DNA from: Siphonodentalium dalli
Lineage: Eukaryota; Mollusca; Scaphopoda; Gadilida; Siphonodentaliidae
DNA length: 64,000 nucleotides
NCBI GenBank assembly: GCA_032622095.1
Contig: CP136063.1
Location: 12,439,814 to 12,503,813 of the forward strand
Direction of reading: 5' to 3'
Part shown: in pieces, positions 12,016 through 25,200 of the stretch
How positions within the stretch are numbered: the first letter of the stretch is position 1
How the letters are laid out: each line of letters opens with the position of its first letter
Made by a program: the position numbers and the translations under genes
Notes under the pieces: model-generated
Seen by the model: only the letters and a program-made list of their open reading frames with translations
Database searches by the model: none
Told to the model about the DNA's origin: nothing

Positions 12016-15000
12016 TCAATAGTAGTGTTTAAATGTTGTAATATTAAAGAAGGAAGGTTGCATTGCTTTCGAATGATGTATAATATGTATTGTTTCATAG
12101 CTTAAAGCGTGATACATTTGAGCTTTGTTCCTCATTCCTGTTACTCCAAATAGTCGCTGCTTCACCATAAGTTGTTCCTGTTCTTTAAATAATTGTGAAG
12201 TGTGTGATTGGGAGGGGGGGTTGTAACCCCCGGATGATCGAAAGGGCCAATAGGCCCTTTCCTTCACCCCTCATATTTTTGCCTTTATTGCGTACATAAG
12301 AAGAAAAAAGGAGCAATTTTGGATTTTTTTTTATGTTCACTTTCTTGTATCTTGTGGCGGATGCTTTGAACAGGAAACCGAGAGCTGAGCCTGTGTCTTG
12401 ACATATACCGTTCCAGATGTTTTTTCGAAATTATCTCGTCCTCGTTCCTGTTACTTCAAATTCGTCAATTCGTACCATAATCTCTTCCTATTCCTGGTTT
12501 GAGATAACCCCGCCTACTGTATTTTCTGATTGGCTGCGCCATATATCCTATATATAGATAAAATATTTGTCCGGGGAATCTAAGATTTCGCCTAAAAGAT
12601 ATCAATCATTTTCACACTTTGTCTGAACTTTATTGCACAAAAAGCATTTTATGCGACAGAAATGAATATAGTGAATGATACTCTTTCTATTTCTGTAAAT
12701 ATTTGGCAGTGACGTTGCGTAATTCGTGAGAAATCTGCGACTTTCTACGAAGAATAAGTTACGTACGTTCTTCGGGGTGCTAATTTCTGATTCAACGCTC
12801 ACCGTTCCTGGCCAATTGTACGCTTTGTTCGCAAAAGTAATATCTAAATGTTGCAATATTAACGAAGGGGAGATGCTAACCTTTCGAATGATGTATAATA
12901 TGTATTTTTACATAGCGTAAAACGCGAGTAATATGCGCTTATATCTCTGTTCCTGATTCCTGTTAGTCGGATATTTTCCAGTTTTTAGCTAATTTCTTAT
13001 TCAACGCTCGCCGTTCCTGGCCAATTGTACGCTTTGTTCGAAACATTGGTGTCTAAATGGTCCAATATTAATGAAGGGAAGATGCTAACCTTTCGAATGA
13101 TGTATAATATGTATTTTTACATAGCGTAAAACGCGAGAAATGTGAGCTTATATCTCTGTTCCTGATTCCTGTTAGTCGGATTTTTTCCAGTTTTTAGCTA
13201 ATTTCTTATTCAACGCTCGCCGTTCCTGGCCAAATGTACGCTTTGTTTGCAATATTAGTGTCTAAATATTGCATTATTAATGAAGGGGCTATGCTAACCT
13301 TTCGAATGATGTATAATATGTATCGTTACATAGAGCAAAACGCGAGAAATGTGAGCTTATATCTCTGTTCCTCGTTCCTGTTACTCGAAATAGTCATTCT
13401 GTTACTCGGAACTCGTTCCTGTTCCTCGTTCCGTTTTGGATAATTTATGATTCACCGCTCGACGTTCCTAGCCCAATTATTCGCATAGTTCTCATAAGTA
13501 TCGTTTCACTGTTGCAATATTCATGAAGTGGAGAGGCCATGTTTTCGACTGGTGTATAAAGAGTATTTTTTGATTGCGTAAAACGCGAGAACATTAAGTT
13601 TATATCTCTGTTACTCGGAAAAAGTTAACGTTTTGCTAATTTCCGATTCACAGCTCGATGTTCGTGACCAGATATACGCATAGTTCTCAATAGTAGTGTT
13701 TAAATGTTGTAATATTAAAGAAGGAAGGTTGCATTGCTTTCGAATGATGTATAAAATGTATTGTTTCATAGCTTAAAGCGTGATACATTTGAGCTTTGTT
13801 CCTCATTCCTGTTACTCCAAATAGTCGCTGCTTCACCATAAGTTGTTCCTGTTCTTTAAATAATTGTGAAGTGTGTGATTGGGAGGGGGGTTGTAACCCC
13901 CGGATGATCGAAAGGGCCAATAGGCCCTTTCGTTCACCCCTCATATTTTTGCCTTTATTGCGTACATAAGAAGAAAAAAGGAGGAATTTTGGATTTTGTT
14001 TTATGTTCACTTTCTTGTATCTTGTGGTGGATGCTTTGAACAGGAAACCGAGAGCTGAGCCTGTGTCTTGACATATACCGTTCCAGATGTTTTTTCGAAA
14101 TGGTCTCGTCCTCGTTCCTGTTACTTCAAACTCGTCAATTCTTACCATAATCTCTTCCTATTCCTGGTTTGAGATAACCCCGCCTACTGTATTTTCTGAT
14201 TGGCTGCGCCATATATCCCATATATAGATAAAATATTTGTCCGGGGAATCTAAGATTTCGCCTAAAAGATATCAATCATTTTCACACTTTGTCTGAACTT
14301 TATTGCACAAAAAGCATTTTATGCGACAGAAATGAATATAGTGAATGATACTCTTTCTATTTCTGTAAATATTTGGCAGTGACGTTGCGTAATTCGTGAG
14401 AAATCTGCGACTTTCTACGAAGAATAAGTTACGTACGTTCTTCGGGGTGCTAATTTCTGATTCAACGCTCACCGTTCCTGGCCAATTGTACGCTTTGTTC
14501 GCAAAAGTAATATCTAAATGTTGCAATATTAACGAAGGGGAGATGCTAACATTTCGAATGATGTATAATATGTATTTTTACATAGCGTAAAACGCGAGTA
14601 ATATGCGCTTATATCTCTGTTCCTGATTCCTGTTAGTCGGATATTTTCCAGTTTTTAGCTAATTTCTTATTCAACGCTCGCCGTTCCTGGCCAATTGTAC
14701 GCTTTGTTCGAAACATTGGTGTCTAAATGGTCCAATATTAATGAAGGGAAGATGCTAACCTTTCGAATGATGTATAATATGTATTTTTACATAGCGTAAA
14801 ACGCGAGAAATGTGAGCTTATATCTCTGTTCCTGATTCCTGTTAGTCGGATTTTTTCCAGTTTTTAGCTAATTTCTTATTCAACGCTCGCCGTTCCTGGT
14901 CAAATGTACACTTTGTTCGCAATATTAGTGTCTAAATGTTGCAATATTAATGAAGGGGATATGCTAACCTTTCGAATGATGTATAATATGTATTTTTACA

Positions 15001-18000
15001 TAGCGTAAAACGCGAGAAATGTGAGCTTATATCTCTGTTCCTGATTCCTGTTAGTCGGATTTTTTCCAGTTTTTAGCTAATTTCTTATTCAACGCTCGCC
15101 GTTCCTGGCCAAGTGTACGCTGTGTTCGCAATATTAGTGTCTAATTGTTGAAATATTAATGAAGGGGATATGCTAACCTTTCGAATGATGTATAATATGT
15201 ATTTTTACATAGCGTAAAACGCGAGAAATGTGAGCTTATATCTCTGTTCCTGATTCCTGTTAGTCGGATATTTTCCAGTTTTTAGCTAATTTCTTATTCA
15301 ACGCTCGCCGTTCCTGGCCAATTGTACGCTTTGTTCGAAACATTGGTGTCTAAATGGTCCAATATTAATGAAGGGAAGATGCTAACCTTTCGAATGATGT
15401 ATAATATGTATTTTTACATAGCGTAAAACGCGAGAAATGTGAGCTTATATCTCTGTTCCTGATTCCTGTTAGTCGGATTTTTTCCAGATTTTAGCTAATT
15501 TCTTATTCAACGCTCGCCGTTCCTGGCCAAATGTACGCTTTGTTTGCATTATTAGTGTCTAAATATTGCATTATTAATGAAGGGGCTATGCTAACCTTTC
15601 GAATGATGTATAATATGTATCGTTACATAGAGCAAAACGCGAGAAATGTGAGCTTATATCTCTGTTCCTCGTTCCTGTTACTCGAAATAGTCATTCTGTT
15701 ACTCGGAACTCGTTCCTGTTCCTCGTTCCGTTTTGGATAATTTATGATTCACCGCTCGACGTTCCTAGCCCAATTATTCGCATAGTTCTCATAAGTATCG
15801 TTTCACTGTTGCAATATTCATGAAGTGGAGAGGCCATGTTTTCGACTGGTGTATAAAGAGTATTTTTTGATTGCGTAAAACGCGAGAACATTAAGTTTAT
15901 ATCTCTGTTACTCGGAAAAAGTTAACGTTTTGCTAATTTCCGATTCACAGCTCGATGTTCGTGGCCAGATATACGCATAGTTCTCAACAGTAGTGTTTAA
16001 ATGTTGTAATATTAAAGAAGGAAGGTTGCATTGCTTTCGAATGATGTATAATATGTATTGTTTCATAGCTTAAAGCGTGATACATTTGAGCTTTGTTCCT
16101 CATTCCTGTTACTCCAAATAGTCGCTGCTTCACCATAAGTTGTTCCTGTTCTTTAAATAATTGTGAAGTGTGTGATTGGGAGGGGGGGGGTTGTAACCCC
16201 CGGATGATCGAAAGGGCCAATAGGCCCTTTCCTTCACCCCTCATATTTTTGCCTTTATTGCGTACATAAGAAGAAAAAAGGAGCAATTTTGGATTTTTTG
16301 TTATGTTCACTTTCTTGTATCTTGTGGTGGATGCTTTGAACAGGAAACCGAGAGCTGAGCCTGTGTCTTGACATATACCGTTCCAGATGTTTTTTCGAAA
16401 TTGTCTCGTCCTCGTTCCTGTTACTTCAAATTCGTCAATTCGTACCATAATCTCTTCCTATTCCTGGTTTGAGATAACCCCGCCTACTGTATTTTCTGAT
16501 TGGCTGCGCCATATATCCTATATATAGATAAAATATTTGTCCGGGGAATCTAAGATTTCGCCTAAAAGATATCAATCATTTTCACACTTTGTCTGAACTT
16601 TATTGCACAAAAAGCATTTTATGCGACAGAAATGAATATAGTGAATGATACTCTTTCTATTTCTGTAAATATTTGGCAGTGACGTTGCGTAATTCGTGAG
16701 AAATCTGCGACTTTCTACGAAGAATAAGTTACGTACGTTCTTCGGGGTGCTAATTTCTGATTCAACGCTCACCGTTCCTGGCCAATTGTACGCTTTGTTC
16801 GCAAAAGTAATATCTAAATGTTGCAATATTAACGAAGGGGAGATGCTAACCTTTCGAATGATGTATAATATGTATTTTTACATAGCGTAAAACGCGAGTA
16901 ATATGCGCTTATATCTCTGTTCCTGATTCCTGTTAGTCGGATATTTTCCAGTTTTTAGCTAATTTCTTATTCAACGCTCGCCGTTCCTGGCCAATTGTAC
17001 GCTTTGTTCGAAACATTGGTGTCTAAATGGTCCAATATTAATGAAGGGAAGATGCTAACCTTTCGAATGATGTATAATATGTATTTTTACATAGCGTAAA
17101 ACGCGAGAAATGTGAGCTTATATCTCTGTTCCTGATTCCTGTTAGTCGGATATTTTCCAGTTTTTAGCTAATTTCTTATTCAACGCTCGCCGTTCCTGGC
17201 CAATTGTACGCTTTGTTCGAAACATTGGTGTCTAAATAATCCAATATTAATGAAGGGAAGATGCTAACCTTTCGAATGATGTATAATATGTATTTTTACA
17301 TAGCGTAAAACGCGAGAAATGTGAGCTTATATCTCTGTTCCTGATTCCTGTTAGTCGGATTTTTTCCAGTTTTTAGCTAATTTCTTATTCAACGCTCGCC
17401 GTTCCTGGTCAAATGTACACTTTGTTCGCAATATTAGTGTCTAAACGTTGCAATATTAATGAAGGGGATATGCTAACCTTTCGAATGATGTATAATATGT
17501 ATTTTTACATAGCGTAAAACGCGAGAAATGTGAGCTTATATCTCTGTTCTTGATTCCTGTTAGTCGGATTTTTTCAAGTTTTTAGCTAATTTCTTATTCA
17601 ACGCTCGCCGTTCCTGGCCAATTGTACGATTTGTTCGAAACATTGGTGTCTAAATGGTCCAATATTAATGAAGGGAAGATGCTAACCTTTCGAATGATGT
17701 ATAATATGTATTTTTACATAGCGTAAAACGCGAGAAATGTGAGCTTATATCTCTGTTCCTGATTCCTGTTAGTCGGATATTTTCCAGTTTTTAGCTAATT
17801 TCTTATTCAACGCTCGCCGTTCCTGGCCAATTGTACGCTTTGTTCGAAACATTGGTGTCTAAATAATCCAATATTAATGAAGGGAAGATGCTAACCTTTC
17901 GAATGATGTATAATATGTATTTTTACATAGCGTAAAACGCGAGAAATGTGAGCTTATATCTCTGTTCCTGATTCCTGTTAGTCGGATTTTTTCCAGTTTT

Positions 18001-19470
18001 TAGCTAATTTCTTATTCAACGCTCGCCGTTCCTGGTCAAATGTACACTTTGTTCGCAATATTAGTGTCTAAACGTTGCAATATTAATGAAGGGGATATGC
18101 TAACCTTTCGAATGATGTATAATATGTATTTTTACATAGCGTAAAACGCGAGAAATGTGAGCTTATATCTCTGTTCTTGATTCCTGTTAGTCGGATTTTT
18201 TCAAGTTTTTAGCTAATTTCTTATTCAACGCTCGCCGTTCCTGGCCAATTGTACGATTTGTTCGCAACATTGGTGTCTAATTGGTGCAATATTAATGAAG
18301 GGAAGATGCTAACCTTTCGAATGATGTATAATATGTATTTTTACATAGCGTAAAACGCGAGAAATGTGAGCTTATATCTCTGTTCCTGATTCCTGTTAGT
18401 CGGATATTTTCCAGTTTTTAGCTAATTTCTTATTCAACGCTCGCCGTTCCTGGCCAATTGTACGCTTTGTTCGAAACATTGGTGTCTAAATAATCCAATA
18501 TTAATGAAGGGAAGATGCTAACCTTTCGAATGATGTATAATATGTATTTTTACATAGCGTAAAACGCGAGAAATGTGAGCTTATATCTCTGTTCCTGATT
18601 CCTGTTAGTCGGATTTTTTCCAGTTTTTAGCTAATTTCTTATTCAACGCTCGCCGTTCCTGGTCAAATGTACACTTTGTTCGCAATATTAGTGTCTAAAC
18701 GTTGCAATATTAATGAAGGGGATATGCTAACCTTTCGAATGATGTATAATATGTATTTTTACATAGCGTAAAACGCGAGAAATGTGAGCTTATATCTCTG
18801 TTCTTGATTCCTGTTAGTCGGATTTTTTCAAGTTTTTAGCTAATTTCTTATTCAACGCTCGCCGTTCCTGGCCAATTGTACGATTTGTTCGCAACATTGG
18901 TGTCTAATTGGTGCAATATTAATGAAGGGAAGATGCTAACCTTTCGAATGATGTATAATATGTATTTTTACATAGCGTAAAACGCGAGAAATGTGAGCTT
19001 ATATCTCTGTTCTTGATTCCTGTTAGTCGGATTTTTTCCAGTTTTTAGCTAATTTCTTATTCAACGCTCGCCGTTCCTGGCCAAGTGTACGCTTTGTTCG
19101 CAATATTAGTGTCTAAATGTTGCAATATTAATGAAGGGGATATGCTAACCTTTCGAATGATGTATAATATGTATTTTTACATAGCGTAAAACGCGAGAAA
19201 TTTGAGCTTATATCTCTGTTCCTGATTCCCGGTACTCGGATATTTTCGTTTTTAGCTAATTTCTTATTCAACACTCGCCGTTCCTGGCCAAATGTACGCT
19301 TTGTTCGCAATATTATTGTCTAAATTTTGCAATATTAATGAAGGGGATATGCTAACCTTTCGAATGATGTATAATATGTATTTTTACATAGCGTAAAACG
19401 CGAGAAATGTGAGCTTATATCTCTGTTCCTGATTCCCGGTACTCGGATTTTGTCGTTTTTAGCTAATTTC
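12016..19470 (+). repeat. Higher-order repeat organisation of the 209-bp monomers
   Basis: A non-monomer block (about 600 bp, from CGCTGCTTCACCATAAGTTG to TTCTTCGGGGTGC) recurs at about 12,152, 13,827 and 16,122. This gives higher-order units of 1,671 and 2,297 bp, differing by about three monomers. The block carries a G tract of variable length and the hairpin AAAGGGCCAATAGGCCCTTT. To the right, from about 17,150 to 18,840, trimers of about 627 bp recur, marked by the variant TAAATAATCCAATATTAATG at about 17,233, 17,860 and 18,486. The open frames on both strands in this block repeat with it and resemble no known protein. Confidence 0.85.
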
Positions 19471-19725
19471 TTATTCAATGCTCGCCGTTCCTGGCCAAGT
19501 GTACGCTTTGTTCGCAAAATTAGTATCTAAATGTTGCAATATTAATGAAGGGGCTATGCTAACCTTTCGAATGATGTATAATATGTATCGTTACATAGAG
19601 CAAAACGCGAGAAATGTGAGCTTATATCTCTGTTCCTCGTTCCTGTTACTCGAAATAGTCATTCTGTTACTCGGAACTCGTTCCTGTTCCTCGTTCCGTT
19701 CCTGTTACTCGAAATAGTCAATCCC
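19471..19725 (-). repeat. Right terminal inverted repeat of the 9-kb element
   Basis: This is the inverted partner of 10,655-10,910. It ends ACTCGAAATAGTCAATCCC immediately before the second TCGGGAAG. Confidence 0.85.
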
Positions 19726-19733
19726 TCGGGAAG
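19726..19733. repeat. Right target-site duplication
   Basis: TCGGGAAG directly follows the last element base and is identical to the left copy at 10,647-10,654. Eight identical bases at the exact edges of an inverted repeat are unlikely by chance. Confidence 0.85.
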
Positions 19734-20819
19734 CATCGTCCGGAATTACAAGATTGTTTTGCTTACCTCGTAATTCCGTCCATCTTTCCGTCCAGTAATT
19801 CCAGTTATATCGCTGACTGTAAAGCTGTAGTCTTTGTGTCTCGAAGTTGTTGACCACTGCTCGCTGATCGCTGAAGACTGATCATGGCTACCAAAATCCT
19901 TGTATACTTTATACGTTGTTCTGGTGTGGCTCACCTGAGTCATGTTTCATTACTGATCAGATGGGGCGTACCTATAGCGCAATCAGGCGAACGTCATCCT
20001 TCTAAGTCGTTAATTGGTCTCCACTCTCGTTTGGCGCACTGCATTAGTTTCCAATGGTCATCTTTCGCTAATCCGTAAATGGGTCCGACAGCTACGTCGT
20101 ATCCTTCGCCATCAAGCCGCATTAGCTCTTCGCTTCAGGTGTGCCGAACTGTTACCACTGTGTCCCGTACTTTGTCTCTCGATATGTCGTAGGGGCGCCT
20201 ATGTATAATGCGGGGTGAGAGTAGTGTTATACCCACCGATACACTCGCATGGTACCGGTCTATAGCTTTACTAGAAATTGAGCTTCACCATGCTGTGAGA
20301 AGATAATTGTTTTATTCAGACAGACTCACCACCTAACATAAACAACTCAAAATCTCGCTGTGCCGGAACATATAGCTGCTATACATGCATAACATTTCGT
20401 TTAAACTGAAAGTGATTAGCCAGTATATAGCACCAGAACAGATGAGCACCTGGACATATCTTTAAAACATATGTATCTTGATGGAGCTATGATAGCCGGG
20501 TGTCCTCAAGATCTTATACAAAGATGTGATAAACTAGATTGATTAATTGATTGATTGATACATCTATATGTAAAACACAATTTTTTTCGTCTTTTATTTT
20601 GTCGAACTAAATGTGTTTATGATGTTTATGTTTCGTGTTATAAAGTCTAAAGTATACGCATGTGTAAATAAATAACTACTTCTTTATTGGTGGGGCGAAT
20701 TAAACGCGATAAAGAAGATGCTATCGCTCCGACCTGACAAGGTGAGCCACTACCTGAAAGAAACATGTTTTGTGATGTCATTTGGATATACAATTTATGA
20801 GAACACCTGGAACACTTTG
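19734..20819. other. Spacer right of the 9-kb element
   Basis: No gene is supported. A short ATTGATTAATTGATTGATTG run at about 20,537-20,560 could be the microsatellite tail of a decayed retroelement. Overlapping frames at 19,884-20,208 show no recognised domain. Confidence 0.45.
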
Positions 20820-21610
20820 AGAGCAAGTGTATTCTCTATTACCACCAAAATTACAAAAACTAAAAACTATCGCCAGGCACCTACAATGTGTGCTTCAAAA
20901 TGATGACAAACTGCGTGATATGTTCCCGGAATTACCATTAATGTCATATCGACAACCTACGAACCTCCGAAATAGTCTAGTTAGAGCACATAACTTGCAT
21001 AACAACCAACAAAACGGAACCTACCCGTGCGGAATATGGAATTGTGCAACATACTCTTCTGTGACAAATGGAACTCTGACCAACAGTACAGGGAAATATA
21101 TCACACCGATTGGGTTCTTCTCGTGCAGCCCTGAAGGTATTGGTTATGCTCTGACGTGTAGACAGTGTCCCGGGCTTAGCTACATCGGAGAGACGGACCC
21201 TTAGAGGCCGCATGAACGGACACCGGCATGACATAACATCAGAAAATATATTCGTGCCCGTGGGAGAACATTTCAATTCTTCTCACCATTCAAAGGAAGA
21301 CCTCGAGGTCAGGGTTCTCATGGGAGGATTGAAACGAATGAGAGCAAGGAAAACAGTAGAGTTGAAATTGATAATCGACATGGACACCATCCGGAAAGAC
21401 TTAAACAGGGACTATGGTTTTCTCTCACATTACGCTGTACTGCATAATTTCCGGGGAACTCGGCACTCTGGAGCAGCCGCGACGTAGTTGCTTTCCGTCA
21501 CTATTGTTATTATGAACGTCATCATGATGGACACTTTCAACGACTTTCACTTTTTGTTCACTTCATACTTGATAAAGGCTACTAGCTAGCCGAAAGCTCG
21601 TGTTTTTTAA
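20820..21610 (+). pseudogene. Penelope-like element, 3' end with GIY-YIG endonuclease
   Basis: The translation from about 20,827 gives the linker before the endonuclease (MFPELPLMSYRQPTNLRNSL, then GTYPCGIWNCATY). Then comes CRQCPGLSYIGET, the GIY-YIG core in the variant form typical of Penelope-like elements. The frame is lost at about 21,202 and resumes in another phase with RGRMNGHRHDI...VGEHFNSSHHSKEDLEV to the stop near 21,487. That tail (R-x-R-x-x-x-H and HF...H) matches the family. The RT domain that should precede it is missing, so this is a 5'-truncated and frameshifted copy. Downstream, GATAAAGGCTACTAGCTAGC and GAAAGCTCG resemble the usual 3' flank. Not a host gene. Confidence 0.85.
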
Positions 21611-21620
21611 AAACTCAAAT

Positions 21621-22226
21621 GAGTCTTAAATGGTGTTACTTTATTTTATTCCCATTTATCACCAAATATCCACAGAGGGTTTCGCATCACTTTAACCTGG
21701 GCAACGCCTGGTAACCCTTCTAGTATACACTATAAGTAAGATGTGTTCTTAATAGCCTAGCTGGATGTATAGTTGGTATAATGACACTCATACAAAGTGT
21801 CCGTCCTCGAGTAAAAACTAAGTGAATGCACAATTCACGCAAATTATCCATTATATCCATTAAACGCAGGATAGAAGATTGGGTGATGAGTATGGCTAAC
21901 TCTTATAGTAAAATCTTCGTTCTGAATTTTGCAATTAGGTATCGACCATCTTCACGACACGGATATATGTGGGAGCACAATGCTCCCGTTAATGTATTCT
22001 AAACAATGGTAAAACTGACCAGAGTCCGTGTATGTTTTTGTGGTGTTTGTACCGTCGGGGAACTCTGTTTACTAGAGTACCTCTCAATAGAAATTCCGCA
22101 TATCCTGCTAATGTATTTTAAATAATGACTTGGTTACATTTCGAGATCTCTATGAATGCTAGTAGTAAAATGTGTTATACTTAGTTACTATCATATCCCT
22201 GCGATCACATTTGGCCTGATGTAGAC
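21621..22226. other. Upstream region of the lectin-like gene
   Basis: Unannotated sequence between the Penelope remnant and the first exon. No TATA box or other promoter element could be assigned with confidence. Confidence 0.4.
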
Positions 22227-25200
22227 ATGGTCGGGTCAGTTAAAATGTCTACACAAATCCGTGTATGGTTTGCCGTGATTATGCTGTCGTCGAATTATGT
22301 TTGCTCTGGTATTTCTCAAACGAAATTCCGTATAACCACAACTGGCTTGATGTCGGCAACAAGTCCGGTTCGCTTAACGGCGACTTCTAGGATTCATTGT
22401 GCAATACATAGCAAAACAAACGGATACAGTTCATTTATGTACAATATATCCACCGGAATGTGTACACTGGGCGGGTCTGCGACAGGGCATGATGCAGTGT
22501 GGATGTCGGAGATTGAACAGGGTGAGTGTTTGCTATGAATAGCTGTCTATTTCAACATACTGTATTTACTCAATGGCAACACATAAGGATGATTGACCAG
22601 AAGCAATGCGACCAACTGATCACTCATATGATGTTGAAGACCGGCCCAAGTATCAGGACGACAATGGTAGTTGATAATCGAAGAGTGTATATGTAAGGCT
22701 CGAATGCGAACATACTTAATGTTGACTATCGGATTCAAACTGTTTGAAAAATGATATTGTATTTGGCCATTTCCGGACAAAATCTGCCCATATGGGAAAG
22801 TTGGTCACACACAGCTTTGACCATTTTGTTTGTATATACTTTTGGAACTTTCCGGTACTGTGCTAATTCGCGAGCTCCTATACACCTAAGGCGTAATAGG
22901 TGTTTAGATATTCAACACGGTCCGTGGTAAGTGGGATATATTGGTATGCTGTATGTGACTCACAAGGATCGAATGACGATCAGAAAAATAACAAAACCAC
23001 ATTACCATGCACATGCTAAAACGTATATCATAAAATTTAATAAACATTGTTGGTAGGTGTGCATACCGGAACCAGTAATATATTATATCAGATGATGGTA
23101 ATTTCTCGTACGCATCATGTCTCCCCATTCTATATGTAACAATATTGGCACGGTCAATCAGTAGGACATGTACACGACAACAGAAAGTGAACGCATTGGT
23201 TATTGTCGATTGCTTCAAATTCAATGGCGTCCATCCCCTCCATGGAAAACTATTCGATTCCGATAAATCGTCAGGTTCGCAATCAGGAAACTCCGTTTCA
23301 AGCCCGGCGATTACACTTTACCAGCGGCGGGATTCAAGTAGAACAAACGATATCTATGGAAGAAATACATACTTTCTCGTTGACATGAGACGCCACTCTA
23401 CTATTATTTATCAACCATCACCTAACTCAACCCCGAAATCAGACATGCGGGGTGTTGGCGACGAGGTAGTGACTTTTACTATATGTATTCACTATACGAT
23501 AATTTGAGTAGTATTTATAATTACCTAGTATTAGATAATCTGGCAATATTATTAAATTGTTTTGAAACAATGCCACTATAATCAATGGCAGTTTGAGCGT
23601 TTGTTTTGGTTAAAAAAAAAAAAAAACAGTTTGAAACAACATCCAAATTATTTCCGATAACGTGTTACTATGGATATTACATTTCGTTAAGTACGCGCCA
23701 ATTCTTACCAGATAACATTTACTAGTTTGTATAGTGTTTGTATGTCTGTGCCGTTTGTTCCGCTATATTCATTCATTTTAATTTGTTCGAGTATGTTGCT
23801 TCGATTGGTCAATGTGCTAATAAATACAGATGCTTTAAATCTCAGTTGGGTATCTTTATGTATCGATTATTGTCTGATCAATAAATACTCTGCTGGTTCG
23901 ATTGATTTACTTTTAGTTAAGCTGCTATGTAGCTGTTATTTGAAACATTTCACAGTTCATTCAGTTGGAATCTTTTGATATCTGACGTGGAGTATTGGTA
24001 TATGACGACAGTATTATAAGCATATCATCCGGTCACGTATGTACACACATTGCATGCAGTAGGATGCATGAATAATTCGTTATAATGATGACAGAACTTT
24101 GGAATGGAACTGAGGGTAGCCATATTATGTGGCTACTCTTGCCGATTAACATCACATTTGATAAAATTACAACAGGACGACGATGAGAGAGTGAATGGCT
24201 ATAGGATCATATGTTAGCTGAATACGTATACCGGACGTGAATGCATTGTCATATATGGAACAATGCATATGGGTGTATATCGATAGAGCCCATTTGACTG
24301 CATATGGTCATTGATGTTTCATAAATGGCTACAACGAAAGTAGCTACATGACCATTAGTGTGTTGTTTGTGTAGATATGGAGTGGCTATTGTCAATATGG
24401 AATGTACATGCGACTTTGTATGGTATGGCTGTATTGTCATGAGTGGGAGTATAATTATGTACACATGTGTTGGCTGTATGGAAATATGGATATAGGGAGT
24501 GGCTGTATGGTGTTCGATAATGTGTGTTTATGGTGTCTATGGAATGTCTGTGCGGTCATGGATGAAGTGCATGTAAGTACATAACTGGAGCATAGCTTGA
24601 TTGACAATTGTGGTGTGTGGGTATAAAGGGGGTGTATGTGTGGTGATGCAAGATGATATGTATATATATACGTGCCATTGTTAATATATACGTATACATT
24701 AAGTAGCATAATGCTCATGAATGGGTGTAAGCATAAACACCGAGTTGCTAAATTGTCACAATTGAGATGTATAATTTATGCTATTCTGGAGTGGGTAAAT
24801 GACCGTGTGTACGGGGTATAGGTATATCTGGAAGGGTTGTGTGGCCTTGATGAGGTGTGTATGTAAATCTGGCGTGACACTGATCGTAGGTGGGATGTAC
24901 ATGAATATCAGAGTAGACATGGTGTGCCTGTGTGATGAAACATGACTATATTGCAATCTCCAAACATGTTACATGTGAACTTTCTCTAGCCAAAATACAC
25001 AGCAGTGTAACATGTGGACACTGCATTGTTATCGTAGGTTAGGCAAATAAGTACGACAACAAACACCTGCCCCTACCAAGAGCGGCATAGTCTACACGGT
25101 TTTGACTAATTTGAGCTTAATGTAAGCATCACACAGACGCCATAGCATGACGGACCAGAATACACACATAATACATATGAATGTGTAGTTGAAACATTCA

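Larger units (their letters stand above)
10655..19725. mobile_element. 9.07-kb non-autonomous TIR element built of ~209-bp monomers
   Basis: The element starts GGGATTGACTATTTCGAG and ends with its reverse complement. It is flanked on both sides by the same 8 bp, TCGGGAAG. The terminal inverted repeats are about 255 bp and near-identical. Inside, four monomers run inverted on the left (to about 11,430), then some 35 run in direct orientation to the right end. Each monomer carries CGTTCCTGGCCAA..., TGCAATATTAATGAAG and TTCGAATGATGTATAATATG. No transposase frame is present; recurring short frames are repeat translations. An 8-bp duplication fits hAT, P or some Mutator/Merlin-like elements. The GGGATTGAC end matches none that I recognise. 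Confidence 0.88.

Noticed and set aside
12016-16890. Recurring minus- and plus-strand open frames of 64-154 codons in the 9-kb element
   Set aside because: They repeat with the higher-order unit, overlap each other on both strands and show no protein motif. They are repeat translations.
19884-20208. Two overlapping 64-codon plus-strand frames as a gene
   Set aside because: No motif, no splice signals and no codon evidence; could be a very decayed retroelement but not supportable.
23145-23507. 120-codon open frame in intron 1 as an extra exon
   Set aside because: No recognised domain and no convincing acceptor/donor pair. Exons 1 and 2 already join in phase.
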